From contig JBKOWM010000018.1 in the NCBI GenBank assembly GCA_046724395.1, positions 1-50,763 of the forward strand: DNA of 50,763 bases. The letters run 5' to 3'. Under the pieces are notes generated by a model. The model ran no database searches, was not told the origin of the DNA, and was given only the letters and a program-made list of their open reading frames with translations. The translations under genes and the position numbers were made by a program. This DNA comes from DATAEU01 sp046724395 (GTDB taxonomy: Bacteria; Actinomycetota; UBA4738; HRBIN12). Positions 33,943-42,420 of the stretch are shown here, piece by piece. Numbering within the stretch: the first letter of the stretch is position 1; the number at the start of each line of letters is the position of its first letter.

Positions 33943-34494
33943 ATGGCAGACACCGACACCGTTCTCGTGATGGCCGCGTCCTACGACAACCGGGACGACG
34001 CCGAGCGCGACTACGAGGCCGTCAAGATGCTGTACGACGAGGTCGGGGTCACGCACGACTTCGACGCAGCCGTGCTCGAGCGCGACACCGACGGAAAGGT
34101 GCACGTGGTCAAGAAGCACGAGCAGCCCACCCGTCACGGCGCCGCGAAGGGCCTCGGGTGGGGCCTGGCGATCGGGGCCGCGACCGCCATCTTCCCCGCG
34201 ATCGGCCTGGCCGGCGGGCTCGTCGCGGGCGGCGGTGCGGGCGCTGCGGTCGGCGCAGTCAGGGGGCACATGAAGGGCGGTCTGAAGGACGATGATCTGA
34301 AGGAGCTGGGAAACGTCCTCGAGGAGGGACGGTACGGATTGATCGCCGTGTACGCGACCAACATGGCCGACCAGATCGCCGCCAACATCAAGGCGGTGAA
34401 CCGATACGTCTCGGCGGAGGTCGACGCCCGCGCCGACGAGCTCGCCGCTCAGCTCAAGGCCGTCGAGGACGCCGACAAGGACGAGCCAGCATAG
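33943..34494 (+). CDS. DUF1269-like protein with glycine-zipper segment
   Basis: 183 residues. AASYDNRDDAERDYEAVKML opens a ferredoxin-like part, followed by a glycine-rich hydrophobic hairpin (GWGLAIGAATAIFPAIGLAG and GLVAGGGAGAAVGAVRGH) and a C-terminal helix. This is the DUF1269 layout, found in stress-related membrane proteins. ATG 33943 has a GGGAGG site. A similar but diverged gene follows 38 bases downstream. Confidence 0.82.
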   Translation: MADTDTVLVMAASYDNRDDAERDYEAVKMLYDEVGVTHDFDAAVLERDTDGKVHVVKKHEQPTRHGAAKGLGWGLAIGAATAIFPAIGLAGGLVAGGGAGAAVGAVRGHMKGGLKDDDLKELGNVLEEGRYGLIAVYATNMADQIAANIKAVNRYVSAEVDARADELAAQLKAVEDADKDEPA

Positions 34495-34532
34495 GAGCAC
34501 CACTCGCCCCGATTCGCTCGAGCGGAGGACGC

Positions 34533-35069
34533 ATGCCCTTCACGATGAGTCCGGCGTACGAGGTAGGCGTCCTGACGTTTGACGGGCACGAGTCGGCGGA
34601 GCGGCTGGTCAAGTCGCTCCGCGATGCGGGCGTCGTCCGTCCCGGAAACGAGGTCGCCATCCTCGAGCACGCGCCGGACGGGCGCTTCAGCATCCACAGC
34701 TACGCCGCGGAGACGTCTGTCGGCGCCCACATCGCGGGTGGCGCGGTTGTCGGTGGCCTCCTCACCTCATTGCTGCTCGGGCCGTTCGGTCTGATCGCCG
34801 GGATCATCGGGGGCGGCATCGTCGGCGCATCCCTGGGCGGATCCCACCCGCACCAGCTCGAGATGAGCCCGGAGTTCACGTCGACGCTGAAGGAGTCCCT
34901 CCCCGCGGATTCGTCAGCCGTCCTCATGATCGGCGACCCCGACGAGGTAGGCGAGCTGATGGGCCATATCCGAGCGAGCGATGTCGTCTCGAAGATCGAG
35001 CTCCACGAGCCGCTCACCGAGGCCCAGGTCGCGAGTATCAGGCAGGCCCTCGAGTCAGCGAAGGCTTGA
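34533..35069 (+). CDS. Second DUF1269-like glycine-zipper protein
   Basis: 178 residues. VGVLTFDGHESAERLVKSLR, then a glycine-rich hydrophobic stretch (GGAVVGGLLTSLLLGPFGL, IAGIIGGGIVGASLGG) and a C-terminal alpha/beta part with SSAVLMIGDPDEVGELMGH. It shares the layout of the preceding gene, so the pair likely arose from the same family and may assemble together. ATG 34533 has GAGCGGAGGACGC upstream. Confidence 0.78.
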   Translation: MPFTMSPAYEVGVLTFDGHESAERLVKSLRDAGVVRPGNEVAILEHAPDGRFSIHSYAAETSVGAHIAGGAVVGGLLTSLLLGPFGLIAGIIGGGIVGASLGGSHPHQLEMSPEFTSTLKESLPADSSAVLMIGDPDEVGELMGHIRASDVVSKIELHEPLTEAQVASIRQALESAKA

Positions 35070-35162
35070 CACCGGTCGGTCGGGTCGCCGTCACATCGTC
35101 GAGCGCCAGACCGGCACGTCCCCCTGCGGGACGCCGTCGGCCGACGCCGCCGTGATGCCGGC

Positions 35163-36398
35163 GTGAGCATTACGGATGCATCCGGGCACACCGTCCTGTC
35201 GCGATCTGAACTCGCCGTCGCGGCGGGCGTGCCCGAGGCGGAGATCGACCGCCTCGTCGACGCGGGCGTTCTCGTCGAGCGAGAGTCGCACGAGGGTTCG
35301 TTCCGGGGCGTCGACGTCCTCAAGATCCGCCTGGCGCTCGCGTGCGAATCGGGCGGCCTCCCGATGGAGGCGATGGCCGAGGTGATCAAGGAGGGACGGC
35401 TGTCGTTCGCGTTCCTCGAGAGCTGGCCGTTTGAGGCCGCGGTGGCTCGGAGCATGCAGACACACGCCGATCTCGCGGCCGATGTCCGACTGTCGTTCGA
35501 AACCTTGCGCGCGATCATCACCGCATTCGGGTTTCCTCCGCCGAAGCCCGGCGATGTCGTGGTCGAGGCCGAGCGTCCCATCGCCTCGTTGATGGGCAAG
35601 GCCATGGCGCTCGGCGTGATCGACGAGCTGGGAGCGGTGCGGCTGGCGTCGGTCTACGTCGAGGCGCTCCGCAGGGTAGCGGCCGCGGAGAACGAGGTCT
35701 ATCACGCCGGGTTCGAGGCGCCGCTCCTACGTTCGGGCCTTGGCGAACGGGGGACTATGGAGATGGCGTCGAGGATGGGCGTCGATCTCGTGCCGCTCCT
35801 CGACCGCGCGGTGTTCGCCGCGTATCGCCGTCAGCAGGAGCTAGTGTGGACGGAGCATCAGGTCGAGCACGTCGAGCAGGCGATCGGCTCGGCCGGCATC
35901 TCGCTTCCACCCGGTCCGCCGCCGGCGATGACGTTCGTCGACCTCGCCGGATACACCCGTCTCACGGAGGATCGCGGCGACGAGGCTGCCGCCTCCATCG
36001 CGGCTCGGCTCTCGGACATCGTCCAGGACAGTCCGCGTCGGTACCGCGGCGAGGTCGTGAAGTGGGTCGGTGATGGCGTGATGTTCCGGTTCCGTGATCC
36101 CGCCGGGGCCGTGATGTCGGCGCTCGAGATCGTCCACGACGTGCCGGCAGCGGGCCTTCCGCCCGCACACGTAGGCGTCGCGGCCGGGCCGGTGATCCAG
36201 CAGGCGGGCGATTACTACGGGCGAACCGTCAACCTCGCGTCCCGGATCTCGGATCGGGCCGCCGCCGGACAGGTGCTCGTGAACGATCTCATCGCGGAGA
36301 CCGCGTCGACCCCCGACGTTCGGTTCGTGTCGATCGGCGCCGTCGACCTCGCCGGCCTGGGTCGACCGATCGAGCTCTTCGAGGCGCGACGGCGCTGA
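35163..36398 (+). CDS. MerR-like helix-turn-helix fused to class III adenylate/guanylate cyclase
   Basis: 411 residues. Residues about 10-80 resemble a MerR winged helix (LSRSELAVAAGVPEAEIDRL, VDAGVLVERES, FRGVDVLKIRLAL); residues 85-245 are mostly helical with no known fold visible. Residues 255-411 are a class III cyclase: metal Asp in MTFVDLAGYTRLTE, EVVKWVGDGVMFRF with the second Asp and the Lys that favours adenine, and DYYGRTVNLASRI with the transition-state Asn and Arg. All catalytic residues are present in one chain, so a homodimer should be active. GTG 35163 is the start. Role: nucleotide signalling, perhaps DNA-linked. Confidence 0.86.
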   Translation: MSITDASGHTVLSRSELAVAAGVPEAEIDRLVDAGVLVERESHEGSFRGVDVLKIRLALACESGGLPMEAMAEVIKEGRLSFAFLESWPFEAAVARSMQTHADLAADVRLSFETLRAIITAFGFPPPKPGDVVVEAERPIASLMGKAMALGVIDELGAVRLASVYVEALRRVAAAENEVYHAGFEAPLLRSGLGERGTMEMASRMGVDLVPLLDRAVFAAYRRQQELVWTEHQVEHVEQAIGSAGISLPPGPPPAMTFVDLAGYTRLTEDRGDEAAASIAARLSDIVQDSPRRYRGEVVKWVGDGVMFRFRDPAGAVMSALEIVHDVPAAGLPPAHVGVAAGPVIQQAGDYYGRTVNLASRISDRAAAGQVLVNDLIAETASTPDVRFVSIGAVDLAGLGRPIELFEARRR

Positions 36399-37283
36399 GG
36401 CAAACAGCATTCGAGCGGGCGAACGCGATGAGAATTCCCCAGACCACGCCCGCGCTCGCGTTGTTGCGAGCGCGAACGTGCTCCGGACCATCTCATCGGC
36501 CCACGCCGCCCGGGATGCGGTCGAGCGAGACCTGCTCCTCGAGCGGCGACTGCACGGCGGCCTCACCGCTCGGGAGCGGTCGGATACGAGCCAGCAGGCC
36601 GACGAGCCGGCGCCCGCCGCCGCGGCGCCGATTTGGCCTGCGCCGCCCCGGCTCGGGCTGCCTGGATGATGCAAATGCCTGGATGAAGGTGCGTGTGATC
36701 GGAGGCCTCATGTCGATCGCCCTCTCTCGCGATGCGGCGTCACGCGGTGGTGACGATGGACTGCGTCGAATTGCCGACGGTGACGAAGGCGCGTCAACGT
36801 CCGGCGCCCAGTTGCGACGGGCGTGACGACGAAGTTGGTTAGGCCCTCGCCGAACAGATATCGAAACGGCCCGTTGGGTGACATGGCTGCCCTTTCAAGT
36901 GGATGCCGGAAACCGTGAACGAACGCGGTTGGTGTCGACGGCTGCGGGCAGACAGCCTCGAACTCAGCCGAGCGAAACGAACGGGCTCGGATGCTGAGCT
37001 ACGAGGATGCGGCGGCCGGCCGCCCCACGTTGCTCGTGGGGGACGGTCGCCTCATGTCGAAGGAGGCGATGATCGCACCGAGTGCGGAGAGGATTTGGAT
37101 CCCCAATGCATGCCTCCTTCCATCAACGAGGAATCGCTGAGGCTATGTGATCCATTTGGCGTGGTCAAGGCGTTGCCTCGAAGTTGTCGGGGAAGTTGGG
37201 GGCACGTCCCGTCGCGACATGTGCGAGCGAGGAGCCGGCTCTGTCGGCGGGCTCCTCTGCTCTCCTCGACTTGCGGGCCGGTC
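36399..37283. other. 885 bases without a convincing gene
   Basis: No frame shows convincing coding over this stretch. Two weak short frames were seen. The minus-strand frame 36708-36884 (58 codons, MSPNGPFRYLFGEGLTNFVV) is followed in a shifted frame by FVTVGNSTQSIVTTA and a stop, so it may be a decayed gene end. The plus-strand frame 36991-37140 (49 codons) opens MLSYEDAAAGRPTLLVGDGR. Neither has a family match I can name. Base composition is less extreme than in the neighbours, consistent with non-coding or decayed DNA. Confidence 0.6.
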
Positions 37284-38564
37284 CTATGCAACCCGCTTGA
37301 AGTAGTGCGCATCCCGATAGTCGGCCACGCGCTTGCCGAGCGCTGCGCCCTGCGCGTCGGCCCTGTAGAAGTGGATCCCTGCGTAGACCCGCGCGAGCTT
37401 GATCTCCCCGATGGCCTGCGAGAAGGTCGTGAACGACCGCGTGATCCCAAGCGTCGAGTGCGTGGCGCTGAAGGACATCTGGTTCGTGCCGAAGAAGTCC
37501 TTCAGCGTCTCGACGATCGAGGAGCTCACGCAGTTATGGCCGGATGGATGGTCCGGATACGGCGGGTTGGCAAGAAGCGCCGTCCAGTTCGCGTCGGCCA
37601 CCGTCGCCGCGTTGCCGTCCTCCTCCGCCAGCCGGATCGCCGTCTGCGGCCGCCAGAACCCCCAGCGCTCCTTGTCCTGGAAGCAGGCGATCTGCGCGTC
37701 GGCGGCCGTCAGGTACGCCATGGCAAGCAGCCGGGCGTTCTGCGCAACGGACAGATCCTGTGAGTCCGACAGCTGGCGGAAGATCCGGGTCCACATCGCA
37801 AACGTGTTGTCGCCCCAGAACAGCGCCATCGAGGTCTGATCGGCGGTCCGCGTCGAGCCCGTCGCGGCGCCGAGTGTCTTGACCTGGTTGAACTGGGTGG
37901 CGTAGGCGGCGCTCGAGAGCCGAAGGGGACCGGTGGTGGCGAACATCGCCGCGCTTGGGACGAGCCAGGGGTCCATGTCGCCGACCCACTTGAAGTTGTT
38001 GCCGGCAGGGCCCTCGGCAAGCGGCCGCCAGTCTCCGGGGCCCGAGCCAACGGTGAACGAGGTCATCGTGAACGAGGCGGTGCCGGGCCGGCCGTCGTTG
38101 CGGCGGCGGCCGATCATCGCCTTGGCCGCGGCCGTGCCCACGCGAACGCCGCCCCGCTCCCCAGCGCCGTCGGGGATCGCCGCCAGGGAGTCCTGGTAGT
38201 AGTCCGCAAGCTGCGTGGCTCTGGCCGGCAGCAGCCAGCGAAGCACCAGGTAGGCGGCGGTTGCCGCGGCCGCGTCCTCGGAGAACGTGGACTTTGCGGC
38301 CGGCGCCACCAGGTAGGGCTGGTAGCCGCCCTCGATCGCGTTGACGGCGTCGTACATCGCGCCGTGCACCGGCGCCAGATACTGCAGCGCGCCGGCTCCC
38401 TGCGTGCCGATCAGCTCGTCGATCGCGTGCTGATTCCACGCAAGGACCTGATCGGGAACGGCGTCGGCCGCGATGGCCTGGCCCGCCGAAGGGACCACCA
38501 GGGCGGCGACGCAAGTGAATGTGACGACGAACAGACCGAGTTTCGTCCTGCCGTTGCCGTTCAT
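37284..38564 (-). CDS. Vanadium-dependent haloperoxidase / PAP2-like secreted protein
   Basis: 426 residues. A signal peptide (LGLFVVTFTCVAALVVPSAG, cut likely near AIAA) directs export. Three active-site motifs of vanadium haloperoxidases appear: FWRPQTAIRLAEED, YPDHPSGHNCVS and ARVYAGIHFYRADAQG. These bind vanadate as an analogue of the phosphate in PAP2 enzymes. Whether it halogenates or only dephosphorylates is not decidable. ATG 38564 has a strong GGGAGGAAGG site. The shared promoter element lies 34-61 bases upstream. Confidence 0.87.
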   Translation of the reverse strand: MNGNGRTKLGLFVVTFTCVAALVVPSAGQAIAADAVPDQVLAWNQHAIDELIGTQGAGALQYLAPVHGAMYDAVNAIEGGYQPYLVAPAAKSTFSEDAAAATAAYLVLRWLLPARATQLADYYQDSLAAIPDGAGERGGVRVGTAAAKAMIGRRRNDGRPGTASFTMTSFTVGSGPGDWRPLAEGPAGNNFKWVGDMDPWLVPSAAMFATTGPLRLSSAAYATQFNQVKTLGAATGSTRTADQTSMALFWGDNTFAMWTRIFRQLSDSQDLSVAQNARLLAMAYLTAADAQIACFQDKERWGFWRPQTAIRLAEEDGNAATVADANWTALLANPPYPDHPSGHNCVSSSIVETLKDFFGTNQMSFSATHSTLGITRSFTTFSQAIGEIKLARVYAGIHFYRADAQGAALGKRVADYRDAHYFKRVA

Positions 38565-38597
38565 GGTCCTTCCTCCCTTTCTGCACGTCATCTCGAA

Positions 38598-38625
38598 CGC
38601 GTGAACCACGAGGAACGACCGTTCC
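38598..38625 (-). promoter_or_regulatory. Shared dyad promoter element, copy for the haloperoxidase
   Basis: On the minus strand GGAACGGTCGTTCC, 7 bases, TCACGCG, ending 34 bases before the ATG. Another GGAACG lies just upstream. It matches the elements at 41826, 41894 and 45624. The pair GGAACG with TCACGC spaced 15 bases can be an ECF -35/-10. Confidence 0.7.
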
Positions 38626-38655
38626 GTCTCCGTTCCGTCTTGATCGGCCGGCGCA

Positions 38656-39717
38656 TCACGGGGCGACGATGAGGGTGTGATCGTCGAGCCAGTCGGCGTT
38701 CTCGCCGGCCGCGACCCTCGATGACTCGCGGCTCGAGACATCGACCACGTAGATCGAGCCGCCGTCCTGATACGCGATCCTGCTTCCATCGGGGGAGATC
38801 TCAGGCCACCAGATGCCGGCAGGGCTGTTGGCCTTTACGAGCGTTCGACGGGATCCGTCCGCCCCGGCGACCTGGATGCTCGGGCCTCCCGGCGACTCGA
38901 CGAACGCAATCGTCTTGCCGTCCGGGAAGTACTCGGCTAGAGAGGCATCTCGGAGCACCAACGTCGGCTCGCCGCCCGTCACCGGAACGGACCACACGTC
39001 CCATGTCGGGAAGGGAGCGCGCGGCAGGTGGAAGATGACGCTGTTGCCATCGGGACTGAACCGCGCGGATAGGAACCACCAGCTCGAAGCCGACAGCTGA
39101 AGATCGGTGAGCTGTGTACGGCGCCCCGTCGAGAGGTCCTCGAGGAACAGGTTCCCGACGTCGCTCGTGCCGCCCCGGCGGAGCTGGTAGACAAGAGTGG
39201 AGCCGTCGGGGGACCACCTCGGCAGGTACCCGTTGAGTCCCTCGGGCACCCGGAGCCTCCGAACGCTCGTGCCGTCGACCTTTCCGACCCGCATCACGTC
39301 TGCGGGCGTCGAGCTGTTGCTGAACGATGCGTTGTATGCCAGCCTCGTCCCGTCCGGCGACACTGAGTAGTTGACGTATACGCGTGCCATGCCCTGGTGC
39401 ACCACGAAGGCCGCGGGGAGGGGCATGCGGTCCCCCGTTCGAAGGTCGAGGGAGAAGGGCGAGTCGGCCGCGACCTCCGGCGCCACGGTCGACGGAGTCG
39501 GGACGCGGTCTTGACGCCCGGGAACACTGCGATCGACATGGACGCTGACGAAGACCGCCGCTGCGAGCAGCGCAAAGACGACGAGCCCGATCACGCCGCC
39601 GGCGATCCGTTCGTTCCGGCGCTTTCGGGCGCGCCGCCGCCAGAGGTCGTCGAACGAGTACTCCGGCTCGCCGCCTCGTTGCATCTGCTCCCGTACGAGC
39701 GCTCGAAGGTCAGCCAT
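38656..39717 (-). CDS. Membrane-anchored beta-propeller (TolB/WD40-like) protein, probable partner of the ECF sigma factor
   Basis: 353 residues. The cytoplasmic N terminus (about 36 residues, MADLRALVREQMQRGGEPEY, DDLWRRRARKRRNER) is followed by one membrane segment (IAGGVIGLVVFALLAAAVFV). The outside part has PD40-like repeats: YSVSPDGTRLAYN, RWSPDGSTLVYQ, RFSPDGNSVIFH, YFPDGKTIAFV, EISPDGSRIAYQ. Its start overlaps the ECF gene by 8 bases. This layout, immediately after an ECF gene, is that of a sigma regulator, but the short cytoplasmic part lacks a zinc-binding anti-sigma motif, so the role is inferred. Confidence 0.82.
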   Translation of the reverse strand: MADLRALVREQMQRGGEPEYSFDDLWRRRARKRRNERIAGGVIGLVVFALLAAAVFVSVHVDRSVPGRQDRVPTPSTVAPEVAADSPFSLDLRTGDRMPLPAAFVVHQGMARVYVNYSVSPDGTRLAYNASFSNSSTPADVMRVGKVDGTSVRRLRVPEGLNGYLPRWSPDGSTLVYQLRRGGTSDVGNLFLEDLSTGRRTQLTDLQLSASSWWFLSARFSPDGNSVIFHLPRAPFPTWDVWSVPVTGGEPTLVLRDASLAEYFPDGKTIAFVESPGGPSIQVAGADGSRRTLVKANSPAGIWWPEISPDGSRIAYQDGGSIYVVDVSSRESSRVAAGENADWLDDHTLIVAP

Positions 39718-40195
39718 CGACCGCCTCCGGGGAACGCCGCATGCTGGATCGCGCCTGGTGGTGAAGGGCTCGAACGGTGGAGCCTTTGATGCCGAGCATC
39801 CTGCCGGCCTCCTCCGCCGAGTAGCCGAGGCCCTCCGTCAGCACCACCGCCGCTCGCTGCCGTGGAGGCAGCGAGCCGAGCACCAATGCCGCGACCGAGC
39901 GCGCCTCGACGGCGTCGTACTCGTTCGTGTCGGGCGACGGGTGGACCGCGCGCTTGAACGAAAGGACGAGTCGTCGGCGGCGATCTCGGAACGCGTTCAT
40001 CGCCGTGCGATGCAGGTAACCAGCCGGATCGTCGAGCGTGCCCACGCGCTCCCACCGCTCCCAAACGCGCAGGAACGCGTCCTGGGCGATGTCCTCCGCC
40101 TCCGTCCGGCTGCCGGTGATCGCGAACAGAGCACGATGCAGACGCGTTCGTTCGGTAGCGAAGAACTCCTCGAACGCCGCCGTGGGATCCTGCAC
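39710..40195 (-). CDS. ECF-type RNA polymerase sigma factor
   Basis: 161 residues. Sigma region 2: FEEFFATERTRLHRALFAIT, EAEDIAQDAFLRVWERW, GYLHRTAMNAFRDRRRR. Region 4: LGSLPPRQRAAVVLTEGLGY, SAEEAGRMLGIKGSTVRALH, HQARSSMRR. I chose GTG 40195 because GAGGAG precedes it by 6 bases and the conserved part begins just after; a TTG at 40261 would add 22 residues. Co-transcribed with the beta-propeller gene. It lies between genes carrying the shared element and is the obvious candidate to read it. Confidence 0.9.
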   Translation of the reverse strand: MQDPTAAFEEFFATERTRLHRALFAITGSRTEAEDIAQDAFLRVWERWERVGTLDDPAGYLHRTAMNAFRDRRRRLVLSFKRAVHPSPDTNEYDAVEARSVAALVLGSLPPRQRAAVVLTEGLGYSAEEAGRMLGIKGSTVRALHHQARSSMRRSPEAVDG

Positions 40196-40365
40196 AACCG
40201 ACTCCTCGTCGAGCGCCGGCCCCGATCTCACACTTTGCTCCAGTCTCACGTCGAGGTTCAACGAATCGCCGTGCTCAGGCGTGTAGACGGGTAGCTCCGC
40301 TCCGATGCCGCGAGATCACTCGATGTATCCGCGGAACAGACGCGGCAGATCTTCAGCGGGAGCCT

Positions 40366-41769
40366 TTACCGTGCCGGCTGGATGTTCTGGTTGACGTGGA
40401 AGAGGTTGTCGGGGTCGTACTTCGCCTTGATCCGCGCAAGGCGGTCGTAGTTCTCGCGGTAGGTCGCGCGGACACGCTCTTGCCCCTCGTCCATCATGAA
40501 GTTCACGTACGCCCCGCCCATCGAATGGGGGTGAAGGGCCTCCCAGTACCCGACGCACCATTCGCCGATCGCCTCGCGACTGACCGGGTCCGGGTCGATC
40601 CCCCCGATGACGCCGGACCAGATCGCATCTCGGTAGCTCCACGCCGTGTCCGCCTTACCTACGCGCTGCGGGGCGAGGTCGATCGGATACAAGTGCATGG
40701 TGGAACGCATCGTTGGGATGCTCGCGCCGTACTTGAGATGGACATCGATCGCGTCGTCCGTGATGCGGTCGAAGAAATCCCCTCGCCAATACCACTGCAG
40801 CCCGGGCGGGATGAGCTCGTCGAACATCGTTTGCAGTGTCGGGTACGGCATGGGCATCGCAAAGTGAAAGGCGGGCCGGGCGGGACTCTGGACCGGTGCG
40901 AGCGCCTGGTCGAGGCCGTCGAGGTCTCCCGTGTAGCACCAAACGACGGCGCCCATCTTCTGACCGTGGATCTCCTCGGGAAACGGTGGCCCCGGTGCAA
41001 CCTCCACGACGGCGAAGAAACCGTAGTGGTCCTCGGGCGCCGCCGGCAGGAACTCGCGATACCAGCGAAGCACGTCGGAGACGTCGTCGATCGGCCACAG
41101 GGTGATGCCGACGCCGACCGTGTGCACCGGGTGGAGGCGAAAGGTGAACGACGTCGCGACACCGAAATTGCCGCCGCCTCCCCGAACGGCCCAGAACAGA
41201 TCCTCGTTCTCGGACTCGCTTGCCCTCACGAATGTGCCGTCGGCCAGGACGATGTCGACGGCGAGCAGGTTGTCGATCGTGAGGCCGTACCGACGGCTGA
41301 GGTACCCGTGCCCTCCTCCGAGCGTGAGGCCGCCGACGCCGGTGGTCGACATGATCCCGGACGGGATCGCCAGGCCGAACGCGTGCGCGGCGTGGTCGAG
41401 GTCGCCGAGCTGGGAGCCTCCCCCGACCTGCGCCGTCCTCGCCTCGGGGTCCACGCGGACCCAGCGGATCGGGGAGAGATCGAGCACCAACCCACCGTCG
41501 ACGAGTGCGAATCCCGGTCCGCTGTGACCTCCTCCCTTCACCGCGATGTCGAGACCATGGCTCCGCCCCCAATCGAGGGCCGAAATGACGTCGCCCGCGT
41601 CCACGCACCGGGCGATGACTGCAGGACGCTTGTCGATCATGGCGTTGTAGATCGCGCGAGCGACGTCGTAGCGCTCGTCGTCCGGCGTGATGACGGCACC
41701 GCGAAGCGACGATCGAAGGCCCTCGATCGTCGCCTGGTCCAGCCCCGAATCATGGTCGTGACTCGTCAT
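40366..41769 (-). CDS. FAD-binding oxidoreductase with BBE domain (berberine-bridge-like)
   Basis: 467 residues. PCMH-type FAD domain: VKGGGHSGPGFALVDGGLVL (the His in GGGHS is the usual covalent FAD site), STTGVGGLTLGGGHGYLSRR and DLFWAVRGGGGNFGVATSFT. The C-terminal BBE signature is KAKYDPDNLFHVNQNI. The Cys of bicovalent relatives is not seen at VGGGSQLGDLD, so flavin is probably singly attached. Such enzymes oxidise sugars, alkaloids or polyketides, yielding hydrogen peroxide. ATG 41769 has GGGGGAGGG upstream and the shared element 57-85 bases ahead. Hydrogen peroxide could feed the haloperoxidase; this is inference. Confidence 0.9.
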   Translation of the reverse strand: MTSHDHDSGLDQATIEGLRSSLRGAVITPDDERYDVARAIYNAMIDKRPAVIARCVDAGDVISALDWGRSHGLDIAVKGGGHSGPGFALVDGGLVLDLSPIRWVRVDPEARTAQVGGGSQLGDLDHAAHAFGLAIPSGIMSTTGVGGLTLGGGHGYLSRRYGLTIDNLLAVDIVLADGTFVRASESENEDLFWAVRGGGGNFGVATSFTFRLHPVHTVGVGITLWPIDDVSDVLRWYREFLPAAPEDHYGFFAVVEVAPGPPFPEEIHGQKMGAVVWCYTGDLDGLDQALAPVQSPARPAFHFAMPMPYPTLQTMFDELIPPGLQWYWRGDFFDRITDDAIDVHLKYGASIPTMRSTMHLYPIDLAPQRVGKADTAWSYRDAIWSGVIGGIDPDPVSREAIGEWCVGYWEALHPHSMGGAYVNFMMDEGQERVRATYRENYDRLARIKAKYDPDNLFHVNQNIQPAR

Positions 41770-41825
41770 CGCCCTCCCCCTCTCCGGCCATGCCGGCGAG
41801 CCGCACGAGGCGACACCAATTTCTT

Positions 41826-41854
41826 GGCGTGAACCCGATGGGAACGATCGTTCC
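41826..41854 (-). promoter_or_regulatory. Shared dyad promoter element, copy for the FAD oxidoreductase
   Basis: GGAACGATCGTTCC, 8 bases (CATCGGGT), TCACGCC on the minus strand. Perfect 14-base palindrome. It ends 57 bases before the start codon. Same element as at 38598, 41894 and 45624. Confidence 0.75.
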
Positions 41855-41893
41855 CTGAGTCTGCGACCGAGGACGCCCGCGACGTCCGCTTTT

Positions 41894-41922
41894 CGGACGA
41901 GCGTTCCGCGCGTTCTCACGCC
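41894..41922 (+). promoter_or_regulatory. Shared promoter element, diverged copy for the AAA-TPR gene
   Basis: CGGACGAGCGTTCC, 8 bases (GCGCGTTC), TCACGCC. The palindrome half matches 11 of 14 bases of the perfect sites; spacing and TCACGCC are identical. It is back to back with the copy at 41826 and ends 33 bases before an ATG (41956) with a strong ribosome site. Confidence 0.65.
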
Positions 41923-41955
41923 TCCTCGGTACATCGAACGGAAGGAGTGATCACC

Positions 41956-42420
41956 ATGAGGATCCCGGTCACGAGGTCGACAATCGAGGTCTTCTCCAAG
42001 GCCCGTCTCGAGCCCGTTTCGCCTCGACGGATGCGCGGCGAGTCGAGATCCGACTGGGGACGCACGCCCTCGCCTCGGCCGCTGCAGACGCTTCTCGTCG
42101 CTGCGCGGTTGCGGGCGGCGCGCGCAGAGGCGTTCGCCGGGCGATCGGACGACCGTTGTGGTTCTTCTCGGGCGCTCCGCACACCCCTACACGCCCGGGT
42201 CCTTTCGCTCGTTGTTTTCTTGTGGTGCGTCAGCGCTGGACTTCGTCCACTGGTGAGGACGAGACTGAGCCTCTCGTGGGCGGTCCGTCGACGGTGGGTC
42301 CGCCCGACGAACGCCCGAGCGTCGGGACGGCGAACGCGCGCCCCTTCATCGGGCGCGGTCAAGAACTGGGACAACTCATCGCCGCGCTCGAGGCGGCGCG
42401 ATCGGGTCACGGCTCCTTGA
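41956..42420 (+). CDS. Possible leader ORF before the AAA-TPR regulator
   Basis: 154 codons from ATG 41956, preceded by GGAAGGAG 8-9 bases upstream and the promoter element 33 bases upstream. The first 30 residues (MRIPVTRSTIEVFSKARLEP) look plausible; the rest is arginine-rich and, after 42222, overlaps the regulator in another frame. Translation surely starts here if the site is used, but the real coding part may be short. It might be a leader peptide, or the true beginning of the regulator joined by a frameshift. No family recognised. Confidence 0.35.
   Translation: MRIPVTRSTIEVFSKARLEPVSPRRMRGESRSDWGRTPSPRPLQTLLVAARLRAARAEAFAGRSDDRCGSSRALRTPLHARVLSLVVFLWCVSAGLRPLVRTRLSLSWAVRRRWVRPTNARASGRRTRAPSSGAVKNWDNSSPRSRRRDRVTAP

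Noticed and set aside
36478..36669. A 63-codon plus-strand frame (MLRTISSAHAARDAVERDLL)
   Set aside because: No ribosome site, no family resemblance, Pro/Ala-rich ending; not better than chance frames here.
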